A stretch of 64,000 nucleotides of DNA, from positions 185,958 through 249,957 of the forward strand of contig MPMR01000004.1 in NCBI GenBank assembly GCA_002238605.1. Reading direction: 5' to 3'. Under the pieces are notes generated by a model. It was not told the DNA's origin. It ran no database searches and worked only from the letters and a program-made list of their open reading frames with translations. Made by a program: the position numbers and the translations under genes. The DNA comes from BD2-11 clade cluster bacterium bin43. Its GTDB lineage: Bacteria > Gemmatimonadota > Gemmatimonadetes > Longimicrobiales > Gaopeijiaceae. Of the stretch, positions 1-11,903 are shown piece after piece. Each line of letters begins with the position of its first letter. The stretch's first letter is position 1.

Positions 1-1
1 G

Positions 2-1699
2 CGCATGTTCTTCGTCTCGATGATGGACAAGGAGCACGCCGACTTCCGCAAGGTATTCGAGAACATCAAGGAGATCCTGGCCGACAGCGCATTGCCGGTC
101 GAGATACCGGTGGGCGAGGGACCCGGCTTCCGCGGGATCATCAACCTGTTCAGCGGACGCACCCACATGTATCGGGAAGGCTCCGCCACCGGCGAATACG
201 ACGAAGCCGAGGTCCCTTCCGACCTGGAGGACATCTTCGAGGAGTGGACCACGGAACTGCAGGAAACCCTGGCGACCACCGACGAGGAACTCCTGGACCG
301 CTACCTGGAGGGCGAGGAGATCACGCGCGAGGAAGCCCTCGAGGCCATGGCCATCGCGATGGGGCGGGGCGAAGTGGTGCCCGTCTTCTGCGGCTCCTCG
401 ACGCGCGTCTACGGGATCCGGGCGCTGCTGCGCAAGATGGTCGAGCTCTTTCCCGATCCCTCCGAGTCGGGCAGCCACTCCGCCTCCCGTCCGGGCCTGG
501 ACCAGGACACGGAGCTCCAGGCGTCCGACGACGGATCGTTCGCGGCGCTGGTCTTCAAGACCGCAACCGAACCGCACGTGGGCGAGCTGTCGTATTTCCG
601 CGTGTTCAGCGGCGTCGCCGTCAACGGGATGGAGGCGCACAACGCCGACCGCAGCTCGAGCGAGAAGCTGAACCACGTGTCCATACCCCTGGGGCGGGAA
701 CGCCTGGAGGTGCCCCGCCTGCACGCAGGCGACATCGGCGTGGTGGCCAAGCTCAAGAACACGAGCACCAACGACACCCTGTCCTCCTCCGCCCGGCCCC
801 TCGTCCTCCGGAAGATCGACTTCCCGGAGCCGGACGTGTCGGTGGCGATGAGGGGCGCGACCCGCGCGGATGACGACAAGATCGGCGAAGCCCTGCAGAA
901 GCTGCACGACGAGGATCCGACCTTCCACGCCGCGTACAATCCGGAGCTGGGACAGACGATAGCGCGGGGACTCGGGGAGCTGCACCTGGACGTCCAGATG
1001 CAGCGCATGAAGCGCAAGTACAACGTCAGCGTGGAGACGGAGCAGCCCAAAATCGCCTACCGGGAGACCATCACGCGCACCGCCGAGGGACGCGGACGCT
1101 TCAAGAAGCAGACAGGCGGCCGCGGACAGTTCGGTGACTGCTGGGTGCGCCTGGCGCCCCGGCCGCGCGGCGAGGGCTACGAGTTCGTGGACAGCATCAA
1201 GGGGGGCGTCATCCCCGGGAAATACGTCCCGTCGGTGAACAAGGGCATCCAGGAGGCGGCCGGAAAAGGGGTCCTGGCCGGGTTTGCCCTGGTGGATTTC
1301 GCCGCCGAGTGCTACGACGGCTCCTACCACTCGGTGGACTCCTCCGACATCGCGTTCAAGGTGGCCGGGTCGATGGCCTTCCGCGAAGTCGCGGGCAGGG
1401 CGGGGCCGGTGCTGCTGGAACCGATCATCGAGGTCGAGGTGTCGACTCCGGACGAGTACATGGGCGACATCATGGGCGACATCACGCAGCGTCGCGGCAA
1501 GGTCCAGGGCATGGTGCCCGGCAACGGAAGCACGACCGTGCAGGCGCTCGTTCCTGAAGCCGAACTCTACAAGTACGCCACCGCTCTGCGGTCCATGACC
1601 CAGGGACGCGCCCACCACACGCGTACCCTCGCCGGGTACGAGCCGATGCCGGCACACGAGGCGCAGCAGGTGATCGAGGCGCTCAAGGCGGAGGAGTAG
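2..1699 (+). CDS. Elongation factor G-like translational GTPase, C-terminal part (partial)
   Basis: About 565 in-frame codons with no clear own start, so the gene enters from the left edge and its GTPase P-loop half is outside the window. Domain II to V features are present. The domain IV motif reads KKQTGGRGQFGD near residue 367, followed by GGVIPGKYVP and YDGSYHSVDSSDIAFK. The C-terminal domain V contains GDITQRRGKVQGM. EF-G moves tRNA and mRNA through the ribosome. The tail and the modified domain V loop look more like the second, EF-G-like paralogue (FusA2 group) than the main FusA, but the missing G domain prevents a firm choice. yebC follows after 15 bp and is probably co-transcribed. 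Confidence 0.9.
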   Translation, partial: RMFFVSMMDKEHADFRKVFENIKEILADSALPVEIPVGEGPGFRGIINLFSGRTHMYREGSATGEYDEAEVPSDLEDIFEEWTTELQETLATTDEELLDRYLEGEEITREEALEAMAIAMGRGEVVPVFCGSSTRVYGIRALLRKMVELFPDPSESGSHSASRPGLDQDTELQASDDGSFAALVFKTATEPHVGELSYFRVFSGVAVNGMEAHNADRSSSEKLNHVSIPLGRERLEVPRLHAGDIGVVAKLKNTSTNDTLSSSARPLVLRKIDFPEPDVSVAMRGATRADDDKIGEALQKLHDEDPTFHAAYNPELGQTIARGLGELHLDVQMQRMKRKYNVSVETEQPKIAYRETITRTAEGRGRFKKQTGGRGQFGDCWVRLAPRPRGEGYEFVDSIKGGVIPGKYVPSVNKGIQEAAGKGVLAGFALVDFAAECYDGSYHSVDSSDIAFKVAGSMAFREVAGRAGPVLLEPIIEVEVSTPDEYMGDIMGDITQRRGKVQGMVPGNGSTTVQALVPEAELYKYATALRSMTQGRAHHTRTLAGYEPMPAHEAQQVIEALKAEE

Positions 1700-1714
1700 A
1701 GCAGGAGAAGGCGG

Positions 1715-2464
1715 GTGGCCGGACACAGCAAGTGGGCGCAGATCAAGCGCAAGAAGGCCGTCAACGACGCCCGGCGCGGCCAGATGTTCACCAAGCTCAT
1801 CCGCGAGCTGACGGTGGCGGCCCGCGACGGCGGCGGCGATCCCAACTTCAACCCGCGCCTGCGCCTGGCGGTAGACACCGCCAAGGCCGGGAACATGCCC
1901 CAGGAGAACATCGAGCGGGCGATCAAGAAGGGGACCGGTGAACTCGCAGGCGTCAACTACGAGGAAGTGGTCTACGAAGGCTATGCCCCCGGCGGGGTCG
2001 CGCTCTACATCGAGACCCTGACCGACAATCCCAAGCGCACCGTGGCGGCGGTGAGGCACCTCCTCACCAAGAACGGAGGCAGCCTGGGGACCGCCGGGTC
2101 GGTGGCCTGGCAGTTCGACCGCAGGGGGCAGATCTACATCGAGGCGGCCGAGCACTCCGAGGAGGAGGTGCTCGAGGCGGCGCTGGAGGCGGGGGCGGAG
2201 GACGTGGCGCGGGAGGGCGGCGACATCGTCGTCACGACCGAACTGGCCTCCTTCCACCAGGTCCAGGAGGACATACGCCAGGCCGGACTCCGCATCGCGC
2301 AGGCGGAGCTCGCGATGATTCCGCAGAACGAAGTGGATGTCGCGGGAAAGACCGCGGAACGGCTGGTCCGCCTGATGGAGGCGCTCGACGGGTCGGACGA
2401 CGTTCAGAAGATCTCGTCCAACGGCAACATCGACGAGGAAACCCTGGCCCTGCTGTCGGAATGA
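1715..2464 (+). CDS. yebC: YebC/PmpR-family DNA-binding regulator or translation factor
   Basis: 249 residues, normal for the family, opening with the diagnostic AGHSKWAQIKRKKAVNDA. The GTG start is supported by an AGGAG box about 8 bases upstream. The middle carries the conserved TDNPKRTVAAVRH segment and the acidic C-terminal domains follow. YebC proteins are described both as DNA-binding regulators and as ribosome factors that relieve stalling at proline runs; the sequence does not separate these roles. Its place directly before ruvC-ruvA-ruvB is the usual bacterial order. Confidence 0.95.
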   Translation: MAGHSKWAQIKRKKAVNDARRGQMFTKLIRELTVAARDGGGDPNFNPRLRLAVDTAKAGNMPQENIERAIKKGTGELAGVNYEEVVYEGYAPGGVALYIETLTDNPKRTVAAVRHLLTKNGGSLGTAGSVAWQFDRRGQIYIEAAEHSEEEVLEAALEAGAEDVAREGGDIVVTTELASFHQVQEDIRQAGLRIAQAELAMIPQNEVDVAGKTAERLVRLMEALDGSDDVQKISSNGNIDEETLALLSE

Positions 2465-2489
2465 GGGCCGGGCGGCCGCGCAGCGTACG

Positions 2490-2990
2490 GTGACGCCGCC
2501 GGAAGGGACGCTGATCGTGCTCGGGGTGGATCCGGGCACGGCGCGCACCGGCTACGGGGTGGTCGCCAGCCGGGAGCGCACGCTCTCGCTGCTTGAGTGC
2601 GGAGTGGTGCGCACCCGGCCCCGGCGCCCGCTTGCCGACCGCATCCGCCACATCTTCGAGGCGATGCAATCGATCATCGAGCGCTTCGAGCCCTCCGTGC
2701 TCTCCGTCGAGAAGGTGTTCCAGGGGAAGAACCCGCAGAGCGCGCTGACCCTGGGCCATGCACGCGGCGCCATCCTGTTGGCGGGCGCGCTCGCCGGAGT
2801 CCAGATTGCCGAGTATTCGCCGACCGCGATCAAGAAGGCGGTGGTCGGTACCGGTCGGGCCACCAAGGAACAGGTGGGGTTCATGGTCAAGACACATCTG
2901 CGGCTGGCTTCCGCGCCTTCGCCCGACGACGCGGCCGATGGAGTGGCGGTCGCGCTCTGCCACTGTCTGATCGGGAGCCTGCCCGGGTGA
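2490..2990 (+). CDS. ruvC: Holliday junction resolvase RuvC
   Basis: 166 residues with a GTG start. The RNase H-like fold is marked by the N-terminal catalytic aspartate in [13 protein letters not shown], the second acidic residue in [15 protein letters not shown], and the C-terminal pair in [15 protein letters not shown]. RuvC is the dimeric endonuclease that resolves four-way DNA junctions moved by RuvAB in recombinational repair. Its TGA stop overlaps the ruvA start by 4 bases, so ruvC, ruvA and ruvB form one translationally coupled unit. Confidence 0.97.
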   Translation: MTPPEGTLIVLGVDPGTARTGYGVVASRERTLSLLECGVVRTRPRRPLADRIRHIFEAMQSIIERFEPSVLSVEKVFQGKNPQSALTLGHARGAILLAGALAGVQIAEYSPTAIKKAVVGTGRATKEQVGFMVKTHLRLASAPSPDDAADGVAVALCHCLIGSLPG

Positions 2991-3586
2991 TCAGCAGGCT
3001 GCACGGAGTTCTGATCGAGGCGGACATGGACTCGGTCGAGGTCGAGACCGCGGGCGGCGTCGTGTACGAGGTTCACGTGCCGGCCACGGTGGCGGGGCGC
3101 CTGCCGCGTCCGGGCTCGGAGGTGCAGCTGCGCACGGTCCAGGTCGTACGCGACGACTCGGTCACCCTGTACGGTTTTCTCGAGGCCCGAGAGCGCGACA
3201 TGTTCCAGCGCCTGCTGGGAACGACCGGCATTGGCGCCAAGCTGGCACGCGAGATGCTCTCGACCTATTCCGCCCGGCGGCTCGCGCAGGCCCTGGCCAA
3301 CAAGGAGACGGCCGTGCTGACGCGTGTGAGCGGGGTCGGAAAGAAAACGGCCGAGCTGCTCATCCTCAGGTTGAGCGACAAGGTGCGCGACCTGGCGCTG
3401 ACGCGGGGAGGCGGGGAGGCGGCGCCTCGCGGCGCGCGGGAGGCGGTCAATGCGCTGATGGCTCTGGGGTATTCCTTCGCGCAGGCGGACGAAGCGGTGC
3501 GCGGCGTGCCGGACCTCGAGGGGGCGGGAGAGGAGATGAAGACCGAGGAACTGATCCGCAAGGCGCTCGAGCGCATCGGCCGATGA
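2987..3586 (+). CDS. ruvA: Holliday junction branch-migration protein RuvA
   Basis: 199 residues from a GTG that overlaps the ruvC stop. The OB-fold N-terminus ([19 protein letters not shown]) is followed by two helix-hairpin-helix elements, [14 protein letters not shown] and [13 protein letters not shown], which bind junction DNA. The C-terminal three-helix domain that contacts RuvB is recognisable ([16 protein letters not shown]). An upstream in-frame start exists, but only this one gives the normal RuvA N-terminus and length. RuvA holds the junction open while RuvB pumps DNA. Confidence 0.97.
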   Translation: MISRLHGVLIEADMDSVEVETAGGVVYEVHVPATVAGRLPRPGSEVQLRTVQVVRDDSVTLYGFLEARERDMFQRLLGTTGIGAKLAREMLSTYSARRLAQALANKETAVLTRVSGVGKKTAELLILRLSDKVRDLALTRGGGEAAPRGAREAVNALMALGYSFAQADEAVRGVPDLEGAGEEMKTEELIRKALERIGR

Positions 3587-4643
3587 CCGATCGCTACGAC
3601 GTCACCACACCCCGGGAGCTCTCCGGTGAAGGCGCCTCCGAGCTGTCGCTCCGCCCGGGCAGCCTGTCGGAGTTCATCGGCCAGGGCAAGGTGAGGGAGA
3701 CCCTCTCGATCGCGATCGCGGCGGCGCGCAAGCGAAAGGACGCGCTCGACCACCTGCTCTTCCACGGGCCGCCGGGGCTCGGCAAGACGACGCTGGCGAT
3801 GCTGCTCGCCTCGGAGATGGGGGTCGGGGTCAAGATGACCTCGGGGCCCGTGCTCGAGAAGCCGGGGGATCTGGTGAGCACGCTCACCAATCTCAATGAC
3901 CGGGACATCCTCTTCATCGACGAGATCCACCGCCTGCGACCCATCGTGGAGGAATTCCTCTACCCGGCCATGGAGGATTTCCGGGTGGAGATCCGGCTCG
4001 GCGACGGGCCTGCCGCGCGCACCGTCACCATGCAGATCGAACGCTTCACCCTCGTGGGCGCGACGACCCGCTTCGGCTTGCTTACGGAACCCATGCGCGC
4101 GCGCTTCGGCATGGTCGAGCGGCTCGACTTCTACCCGCCGGAGGACCTGACCCGGGTGGTCCAGCGCAGTGCGGAGATCCTGGGCGTGGATACCACCGAA
4201 GAGGGCGTCTTCGAGCTGGCGCGGCGGGCGCGGGGCACGCCGCGGGTGGCCAACCGGTTGCTGCGCCGGGTTCGCGACTACGCCGAAGTGCGCGCCGACG
4301 GCATGATCAGCGGTGAGGTTGCGCGCGCGGGTCTCCGCCTGCTCGAGGTCGACGAGTACGGGATGGACGAGATGGACGCGCGCGTGTTACGCACCATCAT
4401 CGAGAAGTTCAGCGGCGGGCCGGTGGGGCTCGGCTCGCTGGCCGTGGCCCTCAGCGAGGACGAAGGTACCCTGGAGGAGGTCTACGAGCCGTTTCTGATC
4501 CAGAACGGTTTTCTCGAACGCACCCCGCGCGGCCGCAAGACCACGGAGCGCGCGCACCGGCGCTTCGGCCACCCGTCCGCCGCGCGGGAGGGGCGTTCGG
4601 ATGCGGGCGCGGGCGGGCGCGACCAGTCGTCGCTCTTCCGGCG

Positions 4644-4647
<4 letters not shown>
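3583..4647 (+). CDS. ruvB: Holliday junction DNA helicase RuvB
   Basis: 354-residue AAA+ motor. Walker A is [13 protein letters not shown], Walker B is [11 protein letters not shown], and sensor and arginine-finger segments are seen in [18 protein letters not shown]. The C-terminal winged helix ends with the typical [20 protein letters not shown], then a short family-atypical tail rich in Gly and Arg. The ATG start overlaps the ruvA stop by 4 bases, and the stop overlaps queA. With RuvA it drives ATP-dependent branch migration. Confidence 0.97.
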
Positions 4648-7039
<2,392 letters not shown>

Positions 7040-7084
7040 AACATCAACCCCCGGCCCCGGGCCGGCCCATCGGAGGAACGGATC

Positions 7085-7429
7085 TTGGAACTCTGGATCG
7101 CGATATCGGCCCAGCCGCTCCGGCTGGCACCCTTGGCGGGGCTGCCCCAGGGAGGGGGAGGCTCGGGCTTCGTCTTCTTCTTTCAGCTGATCGCGATCAT
7201 CGCGATCTTCTACTTCCTGCTGATCCGGCCGCAGCGCAAGGAGCAGAAGCGCCACCGCGAAATGGTGGCGGCGCTCAAGAAGGGAGACGGGGTGGTGACC
7301 GCGGGCGGGATCGTGGGCAAGGTGATTCACGCCCAGGAGCACCACCTCACCATCGTGACGGCGGAGAACACCCGTCTCGTGATCGAGCGGTCGAAGATCG
7401 CTACGCTCACCAACCCACGGGACTCATAG
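7085..7429 (+). CDS. yajC: Preprotein translocase accessory subunit YajC
   Basis: 114 residues with a TTG start, chosen because GGAGG lies 8 bases before it. A Gly-rich stretch precedes one membrane helix (FVFFFQLIAIIAIFYFLLI) and the family motif RPQRKEQKRHREM. The cytoplasmic part contains GDGVVTAGGIVGKV. YajC associates with SecDF/SecYEG in the inner membrane. Its position directly after tgt is the common order, but secD and secF, which often follow, are not here; def comes instead. Confidence 0.93.
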   Translation: MELWIAISAQPLRLAPLAGLPQGGGGSGFVFFFQLIAIIAIFYFLLIRPQRKEQKRHREMVAALKKGDGVVTAGGIVGKVIHAQEHHLTIVTAENTRLVIERSKIATLTNPRDS

Positions 7430-7441
7430 CCGCGCCCCGGC

Positions 7442-7960
7442 ATGGCACTGCGCCGGATCGAGCTGTACGGCAGCGAGGTGTTGCGGCGTCCGGCGGACCC
7501 GGTCGAAAACATCGATGACGAGGTGCGCGCGCTGGTGCGCGACATGTTCGAGACCATGTACGACGCGAAGGGCATCGGGCTGGCCGCGCCGCAGGTCGGC
7601 GTCTCCCGCCGGATCATCGTGCTGGACGTGGAGGAAGAGTCCGGCGAGGCGAACCGCGTGGCGCTGGTGAATCCCCGGCTGGCGAGCTGGACGGCGAAGA
7701 AGGACAAGCAGGCGGAGGGGTGCCTGAGCATTCCCGGCGTGGAAGGCATCGTGCAGCGGCCGGTTTCGGTTGTGGTGGACGCCAGGGACCCGGAGGGTCG
7801 GGGCGTGCGACTCGAGGCGGAGGGCCTCTTCGCGCGCGCGCTGCAGCACGAGATCGACCACCTGGACGGCGTGCTCTTCGTCGATCGGCTGAGCCCCCTC
7901 AAGCGGCAGTTGCTGCTCAAGAAGTGGAGGAAGCTGCAGGCCGAAGCCGCGGAGCCGTGA
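7442..7960 (+). CDS. def: Peptide deformylase
   Basis: 172-residue metal hydrolase that removes the formyl group from nascent N-terminal methionine. All three signature motifs are present: GIGLAAPQVG, EGCLSIPG and QHEIDHLDG, giving the Cys and two His metal ligands and the catalytic Glu. Its stop overlaps the fmt start by 4 bases, pairing the enzyme that removes formyl with the one that adds it. Confidence 0.97.
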   Translation: MALRRIELYGSEVLRRPADPVENIDDEVRALVRDMFETMYDAKGIGLAAPQVGVSRRIIVLDVEEESGEANRVALVNPRLASWTAKKDKQAEGCLSIPGVEGIVQRPVSVVVDARDPEGRGVRLEAEGLFARALQHEIDHLDGVLFVDRLSPLKRQLLLKKWRKLQAEAAEP

Positions 7961-8904
7961 GGGTTCTCTTCTGGGGAACGGCGAGCTTCGCCCTCCCCTC
8001 ACTTCGAGACCTGGCCGAGGCCGGTCACGAGATCGCGGGCGTCGTGACCCAACCCGACCGCCGCGCGGGCCGGGGACGGCGTCCGCGGCCCACTCCGGTG
8101 AAGGAGGCCGCACGCGCCGCGGGATACCCGGTCTTCACCCCCGAGCGCCCGGGCCGCTCCGCGTTCCTGGCGCATCTGCGCGGGCTCCGGCCGGACCTCT
8201 CGGTGGTCGCCGCCTACGGCCACTTCCTGAGCCGGGAGGCACTGGATCTTCCCGCCCGCGGATCGATCAACGTGCACGCTTCCCTTCTCCCCGAACTGAG
8301 AGGCGCGGCCCCGGTCCACTGGGCCATCGCGCGTGGCCACCCGGTCACCGGGGTCACGATCATGCGCATGGTCGAAGCCATGGATGCGGGCCCCATCCTG
8401 CACCAGGAGAAGACGGACATCCTCCCGGACGAGACCGCCAGCGAACTCTACGAGCGGCTGGCGCTGGTCGGCGGCCGCGGGCTGGTGCGGGCCCTGGAGG
8501 TGATGGGCGAAGGCACCCTCGAGGAGCATCCCCAGGACCATGCGCGGGCGACCTTCGCGCCTCGCCTCACCCGCCGCGACGCACGGGTGGAGTGGTCCCG
8601 CCCGGCGGAGGAGGTGTCCCGCTGGATACGCGCCATGGACGCGGTGCCCGGAGCGTGGAGCGAGCTGGAGAGCAGCCCCCTCAAGCTCTTTCGCCCGCGC
8701 GTGTCCGGAGACGATGCGCCGGACGGATGTGAGGGACCGGAGCCCGGCACGGTGATCGCGGCGGACCCCGTGCAGGGGTTCCTCATCGCAACCGGGGAAG
8801 GCTCGCTGGAGGTGGGAGAGGTGCAGCCCGCCGGCAAGCGGCGCATGCCCGCCCGCGACTGGCTGCGAGGCCGGGCTGCGAGGCCCGGGCTGCGGTTGCG
8901 ATGA
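7957..8904 (+). CDS. fmt: Methionyl-tRNA formyltransferase
   Basis: 315 residues from a GTG overlapping def. The Rossmann-like N-terminus (VRVLFWGTASFALPSL) and the formyl-folate site motifs HASLLPELRGAAPVHWAI and TGVTIMRMVEAMDAGP are present, followed by the C-terminal OB domain. It formylates initiator Met-tRNA using 10-formyl-tetrahydrofolate. The stop overlaps the next gene, a ThiE-like protein, so an unrelated thiamine block continues this operon. Confidence 0.96.
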   Translation: MRVLFWGTASFALPSLRDLAEAGHEIAGVVTQPDRRAGRGRRPRPTPVKEAARAAGYPVFTPERPGRSAFLAHLRGLRPDLSVVAAYGHFLSREALDLPARGSINVHASLLPELRGAAPVHWAIARGHPVTGVTIMRMVEAMDAGPILHQEKTDILPDETASELYERLALVGGRGLVRALEVMGEGTLEEHPQDHARATFAPRLTRRDARVEWSRPAEEVSRWIRAMDAVPGAWSELESSPLKLFRPRVSGDDAPDGCEGPEPGTVIAADPVQGFLIATGEGSLEVGEVQPAGKRRMPARDWLRGRAARPGLRLR

Positions 8905-9521
8905 TTCCCCGGCTGCACGTCGTCACCGACGACCGCGTCCTGGCGCGGGCCGACTTCGCTGCGGGGGCCCTCGAGGCGCTGGAGGCGGGGGGCGGGCGGA
9001 TCGCACTGCATGTGCGCGGGCCGCGCACCTCCGGCCGCACGCTGTATCGGGCCGCCGCCGGCCTGGTCCGCCCGGCGGCCCGAACCGGCGCCTGGCTGGT
9101 GGTCAACGACCGCGTGGACGTGGCGCTGGCGCTGGGCATCAGCCGGGTTCACCTGGGCGGCCGGTCGATGCCCGCGGGGGTCGCCCGCCGCCTTCTCGGG
9201 CCGGATGCCCGCGTGGGTCGCTCGGTTCATTCGGCCGCCGGGGCCGGTGGGGATCACGGCCGGATCGATTATCTTTTTGCCGGCGCGGTGTTCGCGACGC
9301 CGTCCCATGCGGGGATGGCGCCGGGCGGACTCGGGGTGGTGCGGACCGTCGCGGCTGCAAGCTCCGCACCCGTGGTCGGCATCGGCGGCATTACCGCCGG
9401 ACGGGCGGCTCAGGTCCTCTCGGCCGGCGCCCGCGGGGTGGCGGTGATCCGCGCCGTTTGGGACGCGCCATCGCCCGGGTATGGCGTGAGGTGTTTTCTG
9501 GACTCGTGGCCCGAGGAGTGA
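8901..9521 (+). CDS. Thiamine-phosphate synthase-like TIM-barrel protein (ThiE/TenI family)
   Basis: 206 residues. The family is indicated by PRLHVVTDDRVLARAD, the diphosphate/Mg region LVVNDRVDVALALG, GVHLGG-like RVHLGGRSM, the ATPSHAGMAPGGLG loop near residue 135, and the phosphate-binding end VVGIGGITAGRAAQVLSAGARGVAV. ThiE joins HMP-PP and thiazole phosphate; TenI relatives aromatise the thiazole in some bacteria. The ThiE residue set is not complete to my eye, so TenI-type activity is possible. It overlaps fmt by 4 bases and precedes thiS and thiG. Confidence 0.85.
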   Translation: MIPRLHVVTDDRVLARADFAAGALEALEAGGGRIALHVRGPRTSGRTLYRAAAGLVRPAARTGAWLVVNDRVDVALALGISRVHLGGRSMPAGVARRLLGPDARVGRSVHSAAGAGGDHGRIDYLFAGAVFATPSHAGMAPGGLGVVRTVAAASSAPVVGIGGITAGRAAQVLSAGARGVAVIRAVWDAPSPGYGVRCFLDSWPEE

Positions 9522-9532
9522 CGACCGCCGGT

Positions 9533-9745
9533 ATGGACGCCAGGGTGACCATCCGCCTGAACGGGAAGGAGCGGGAGGTGGCCGCGGACATCACGGTGTC
9601 CGGCCTCCTGGACGAGCTGGAGCTGGTGCCCGGGATGGTGGTCGTCGAACGCAACGGGGAGATCCTCGCCCGCGAAAGCTACCCCGACGTGCGCCTGGGC
9701 GAGGGCGACCGGCTGGAGCTGGTGCACTTCGTGGGAGGCGGATAG
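9533..9745 (+). CDS. thiS: Sulfur carrier protein ThiS
   Basis: 70 residues if started at this ATG; a GTG at 9519 in frame is an alternative but sits too close to its GAGGA box. Beta-grasp fold signatures are IRLNGKEREV at the start and a C-terminal diglycine in VHFVGGG, which is thiocarboxylated to carry sulfur for thiazole synthesis. It is followed with no gap by thiG, its partner enzyme. Confidence 0.92.
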   Translation: MDARVTIRLNGKEREVAADITVSGLLDELELVPGMVVVERNGEILARESYPDVRLGEGDRLELVHFVGGG

Positions 9746-10576
9746 ATGTCAGTAGATACCAGTTACGGCGGCCGAAGCGAAGAGGCGGTGATGTCGACAC
9801 ATGGGAGCGCCGACACCCCGTTCGTGGTCGGGGGCAGGGAGTTCGATTCCCGCCTGATCGTGGGGACCGGCAAGTATCCGGACAACGAAACCATGGTGCG
9901 GGCGATCCGCGCCAGCGGCACGGACATGGTGACCGTGGCCGTGCGGCGGGTGGACCTCGACCGCACGCGGGAGGAAGGCATCCTCCACCATCTCGACCCA
10001 CGGGAGTTCTTCCTCCTCGCCAATACCGCGGGCTGCTACACGGCCGAGGACGCGATCCGCTACGCAAGGCTGGCGCGCGCAGCAGGCTTCAACGAGTGGC
10101 TGAAGCTCGAGGTGATCGGTGACGAGACGACTCTGCTCCCGGACACCCAGGCGACGCTGGAAGCCGCCCGGGTGCTGGTGGCGGAGGGGTTCAAGGTGAT
10201 GGCCTACACCAACGAGGACCTCATCACAGCCCTTCGTCTGGAGGACGCGGGGTGCGTGGCGGTGATGCCCCTGGCCAGCCCCATCGGCAGCGGGCTCGGG
10301 CTGCTCAACCCGTACTACGTACGCGCGATCAAGGAACGCTGCGACGTCCCCATCGTCGTGGACGCCGGGGTGGGCACCGCCTCCGACGCATGCCTCACCA
10401 TGGAGCAGGGGGTGGACGGGGTGCTCATGAACACCGCGATCGCGGCGGCGCGCGATCCAGTGCGCATGGCGGCCGCGATGAGGGATGCGGTGGTCGCGGG
10501 GCGGATCGCCTACCTGGCGGGCCGCATGCCCACGCGCGAAGTGGCGGTCCCCTCGTCCCCCCCGCTGCCGGGGTAG
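9746..10576 (+). CDS. thiG: Thiazole synthase ThiG
   Basis: 276 residues; the ATG sits just after the thiS stop with GGAGG 9 bases upstream. A second ATG at 9791 would remove a family-atypical 15-residue lead. Signatures are SRLIVGTGKYPD, the Schiff-base lysine region WLKLEVIGDETTLLPD, VMPLASPIGSGLGLLNP and the barrel end VDAGVGTASDACLTMEQGVD. ThiG condenses DXP, a glycine imine and ThiS-borne sulfur into the thiazole phosphate of thiamine. Confidence 0.96.
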   Translation: MSVDTSYGGRSEEAVMSTHGSADTPFVVGGREFDSRLIVGTGKYPDNETMVRAIRASGTDMVTVAVRRVDLDRTREEGILHHLDPREFFLLANTAGCYTAEDAIRYARLARAAGFNEWLKLEVIGDETTLLPDTQATLEAARVLVAEGFKVMAYTNEDLITALRLEDAGCVAVMPLASPIGSGLGLLNPYYVRAIKERCDVPIVVDAGVGTASDACLTMEQGVDGVLMNTAIAAARDPVRMAAAMRDAVVAGRIAYLAGRMPTREVAVPSSPPLPG

Positions 10577-10592
10577 CACGCGCGGCCGGCGA

Positions 10593-11903
10593 ATGGGCGC
10601 GGGCGGATCGCGCGATGCCAGAAGGGTCGCCTTCCGGGTGCTGCGCGCCTGCACCCGGGGTCAGCGCCTGGACCGCGCCCTGGACACGCGCGCGCGGGCT
10701 TTGGCGCCCCGCGACCGGCACTGGGTGCACGCCCTGGCCTACGGGGCGGCGCGGCTGCGCGGCCGTCTCGACTACATCATCGCCCGGCACGCGCGCCGGG
10801 GGCTCGAGCGCCTCGACCCGGAGGTCCTCGACCTGCTGCGCATGGGCGTGTACCAGCTGCACCACATGGAGGGCGTACCCTCGTATGCGGCGGTGTCGTC
10901 CACGGTGGAGCTGGCACGCGCGACCGGCGCGGGACGGGCGGCGGGGCTGATCAACGCGGTTCTGCGCGCCGCGGCGCGCGCGGGGTCGCCCGCGGACGCC
11001 TTCCCCACCCCCGCGACCGACCTCGAGGGCTACCTCACGCACCGGCACTCCCATCCCCGCTGGCTGGTGCGACGCTGGCTGGCGCGCTGGGGAAGATCCG
11101 ACACCGAGGCGCTCGTGCGACATGACAACGGGGTGCCGGGGCTCTTTCTTCGCCCGGTGGGCATCGAAGCCGAACCCGCCCGCGAGCGGCTGCGGGCCGC
11201 CGGCATGACCGCCACCGAGGCCGGACTCGGTTGTGGTTGTCTGCGTCTCGCCGCCGGGACCGACCCGGCGCGCGCGCTCCAGGCCGTTCCCGGCGTCATC
11301 CAGGACCCGGGCGCCGCGCTGGTGGCGCGCTACGCCGCCCCGCCGCCGGGCGCCGTCGTGGCCGATGTGTGCGCCGCCCCCGGGGGCAAGGCTCTGGCGC
11401 TCTCGGAGCAGGCCGGATACGTGGTGGCGGCAGACCTCTCCCTGCCCCGCCTGAAGCTCGTGACCGCGTCCGCCTCGCGTCTTCGGACCCGCGTGGGCGC
11501 GGTCGTCGCGGACGCCGGCTCAGTACCGGTGCGCCGGGCCGACCTCGTCCTGGTGGACGTGCCCTGCAGCGGCACGGGCACCCTGGCTCGCCGTCCCGAC
11601 GCGAGATGGCGCCTGACCGGGAAGGATCCCGCAAGGCTGGCCCGCGTCCAGTCCCGGCTTCTGGCGGGCGCATCCCGTGCCATTCCTCCGGGGGGACTTC
11701 TGGTGTACTCCACGTGTACATTGGAGCCAGAAGAAAACGACGAAGTCGTGGAGGGATTCCTGAGCCGGCATCCCGAATTCCGCCTGGAAGCTCCCGGAGA
11801 CATGAATCCTCAAGTCCTGGACGATCGCGGCCAACTGCGCGTCCTTCCGCAGCACACGGGTTTCGACGGCGCCTTCGCGGCCCGCATGCGCAGGGCCCCA
11901 TGA
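10593..11903 (+). CDS. rsmB: 16S rRNA (cytosine-967-C5) methyltransferase RsmB
   Basis: 436 residues from the ATG after thiG. The N-terminal NusB-like RNA-binding domain (ARRVAFRVLRACTRGQRLDRAL, given here only as its start ARRVAFRVL) is followed by the SAM-binding motif VCAAPGGKALAL, the two catalytic cysteines in DVPCSGTG and YSTCTLEPEEN. RsmB modifies the small ribosomal subunit RNA. In many bacteria rsmB directly follows fmt; here three thi genes lie between. Stop and start overlap with the PASTA gene. Confidence 0.95.
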   Translation: MGAGGSRDARRVAFRVLRACTRGQRLDRALDTRARALAPRDRHWVHALAYGAARLRGRLDYIIARHARRGLERLDPEVLDLLRMGVYQLHHMEGVPSYAAVSSTVELARATGAGRAAGLINAVLRAAARAGSPADAFPTPATDLEGYLTHRHSHPRWLVRRWLARWGRSDTEALVRHDNGVPGLFLRPVGIEAEPARERLRAAGMTATEAGLGCGCLRLAAGTDPARALQAVPGVIQDPGAALVARYAAPPPGAVVADVCAAPGGKALALSEQAGYVVAADLSLPRLKLVTASASRLRTRVGAVVADAGSVPVRRADLVLVDVPCSGTGTLARRPDARWRLTGKDPARLARVQSRLLAGASRAIPPGGLLVYSTCTLEPEENDEVVEGFLSRHPEFRLEAPGDMNPQVLDDRGQLRVLPQHTGFDGAFAARMRRAP

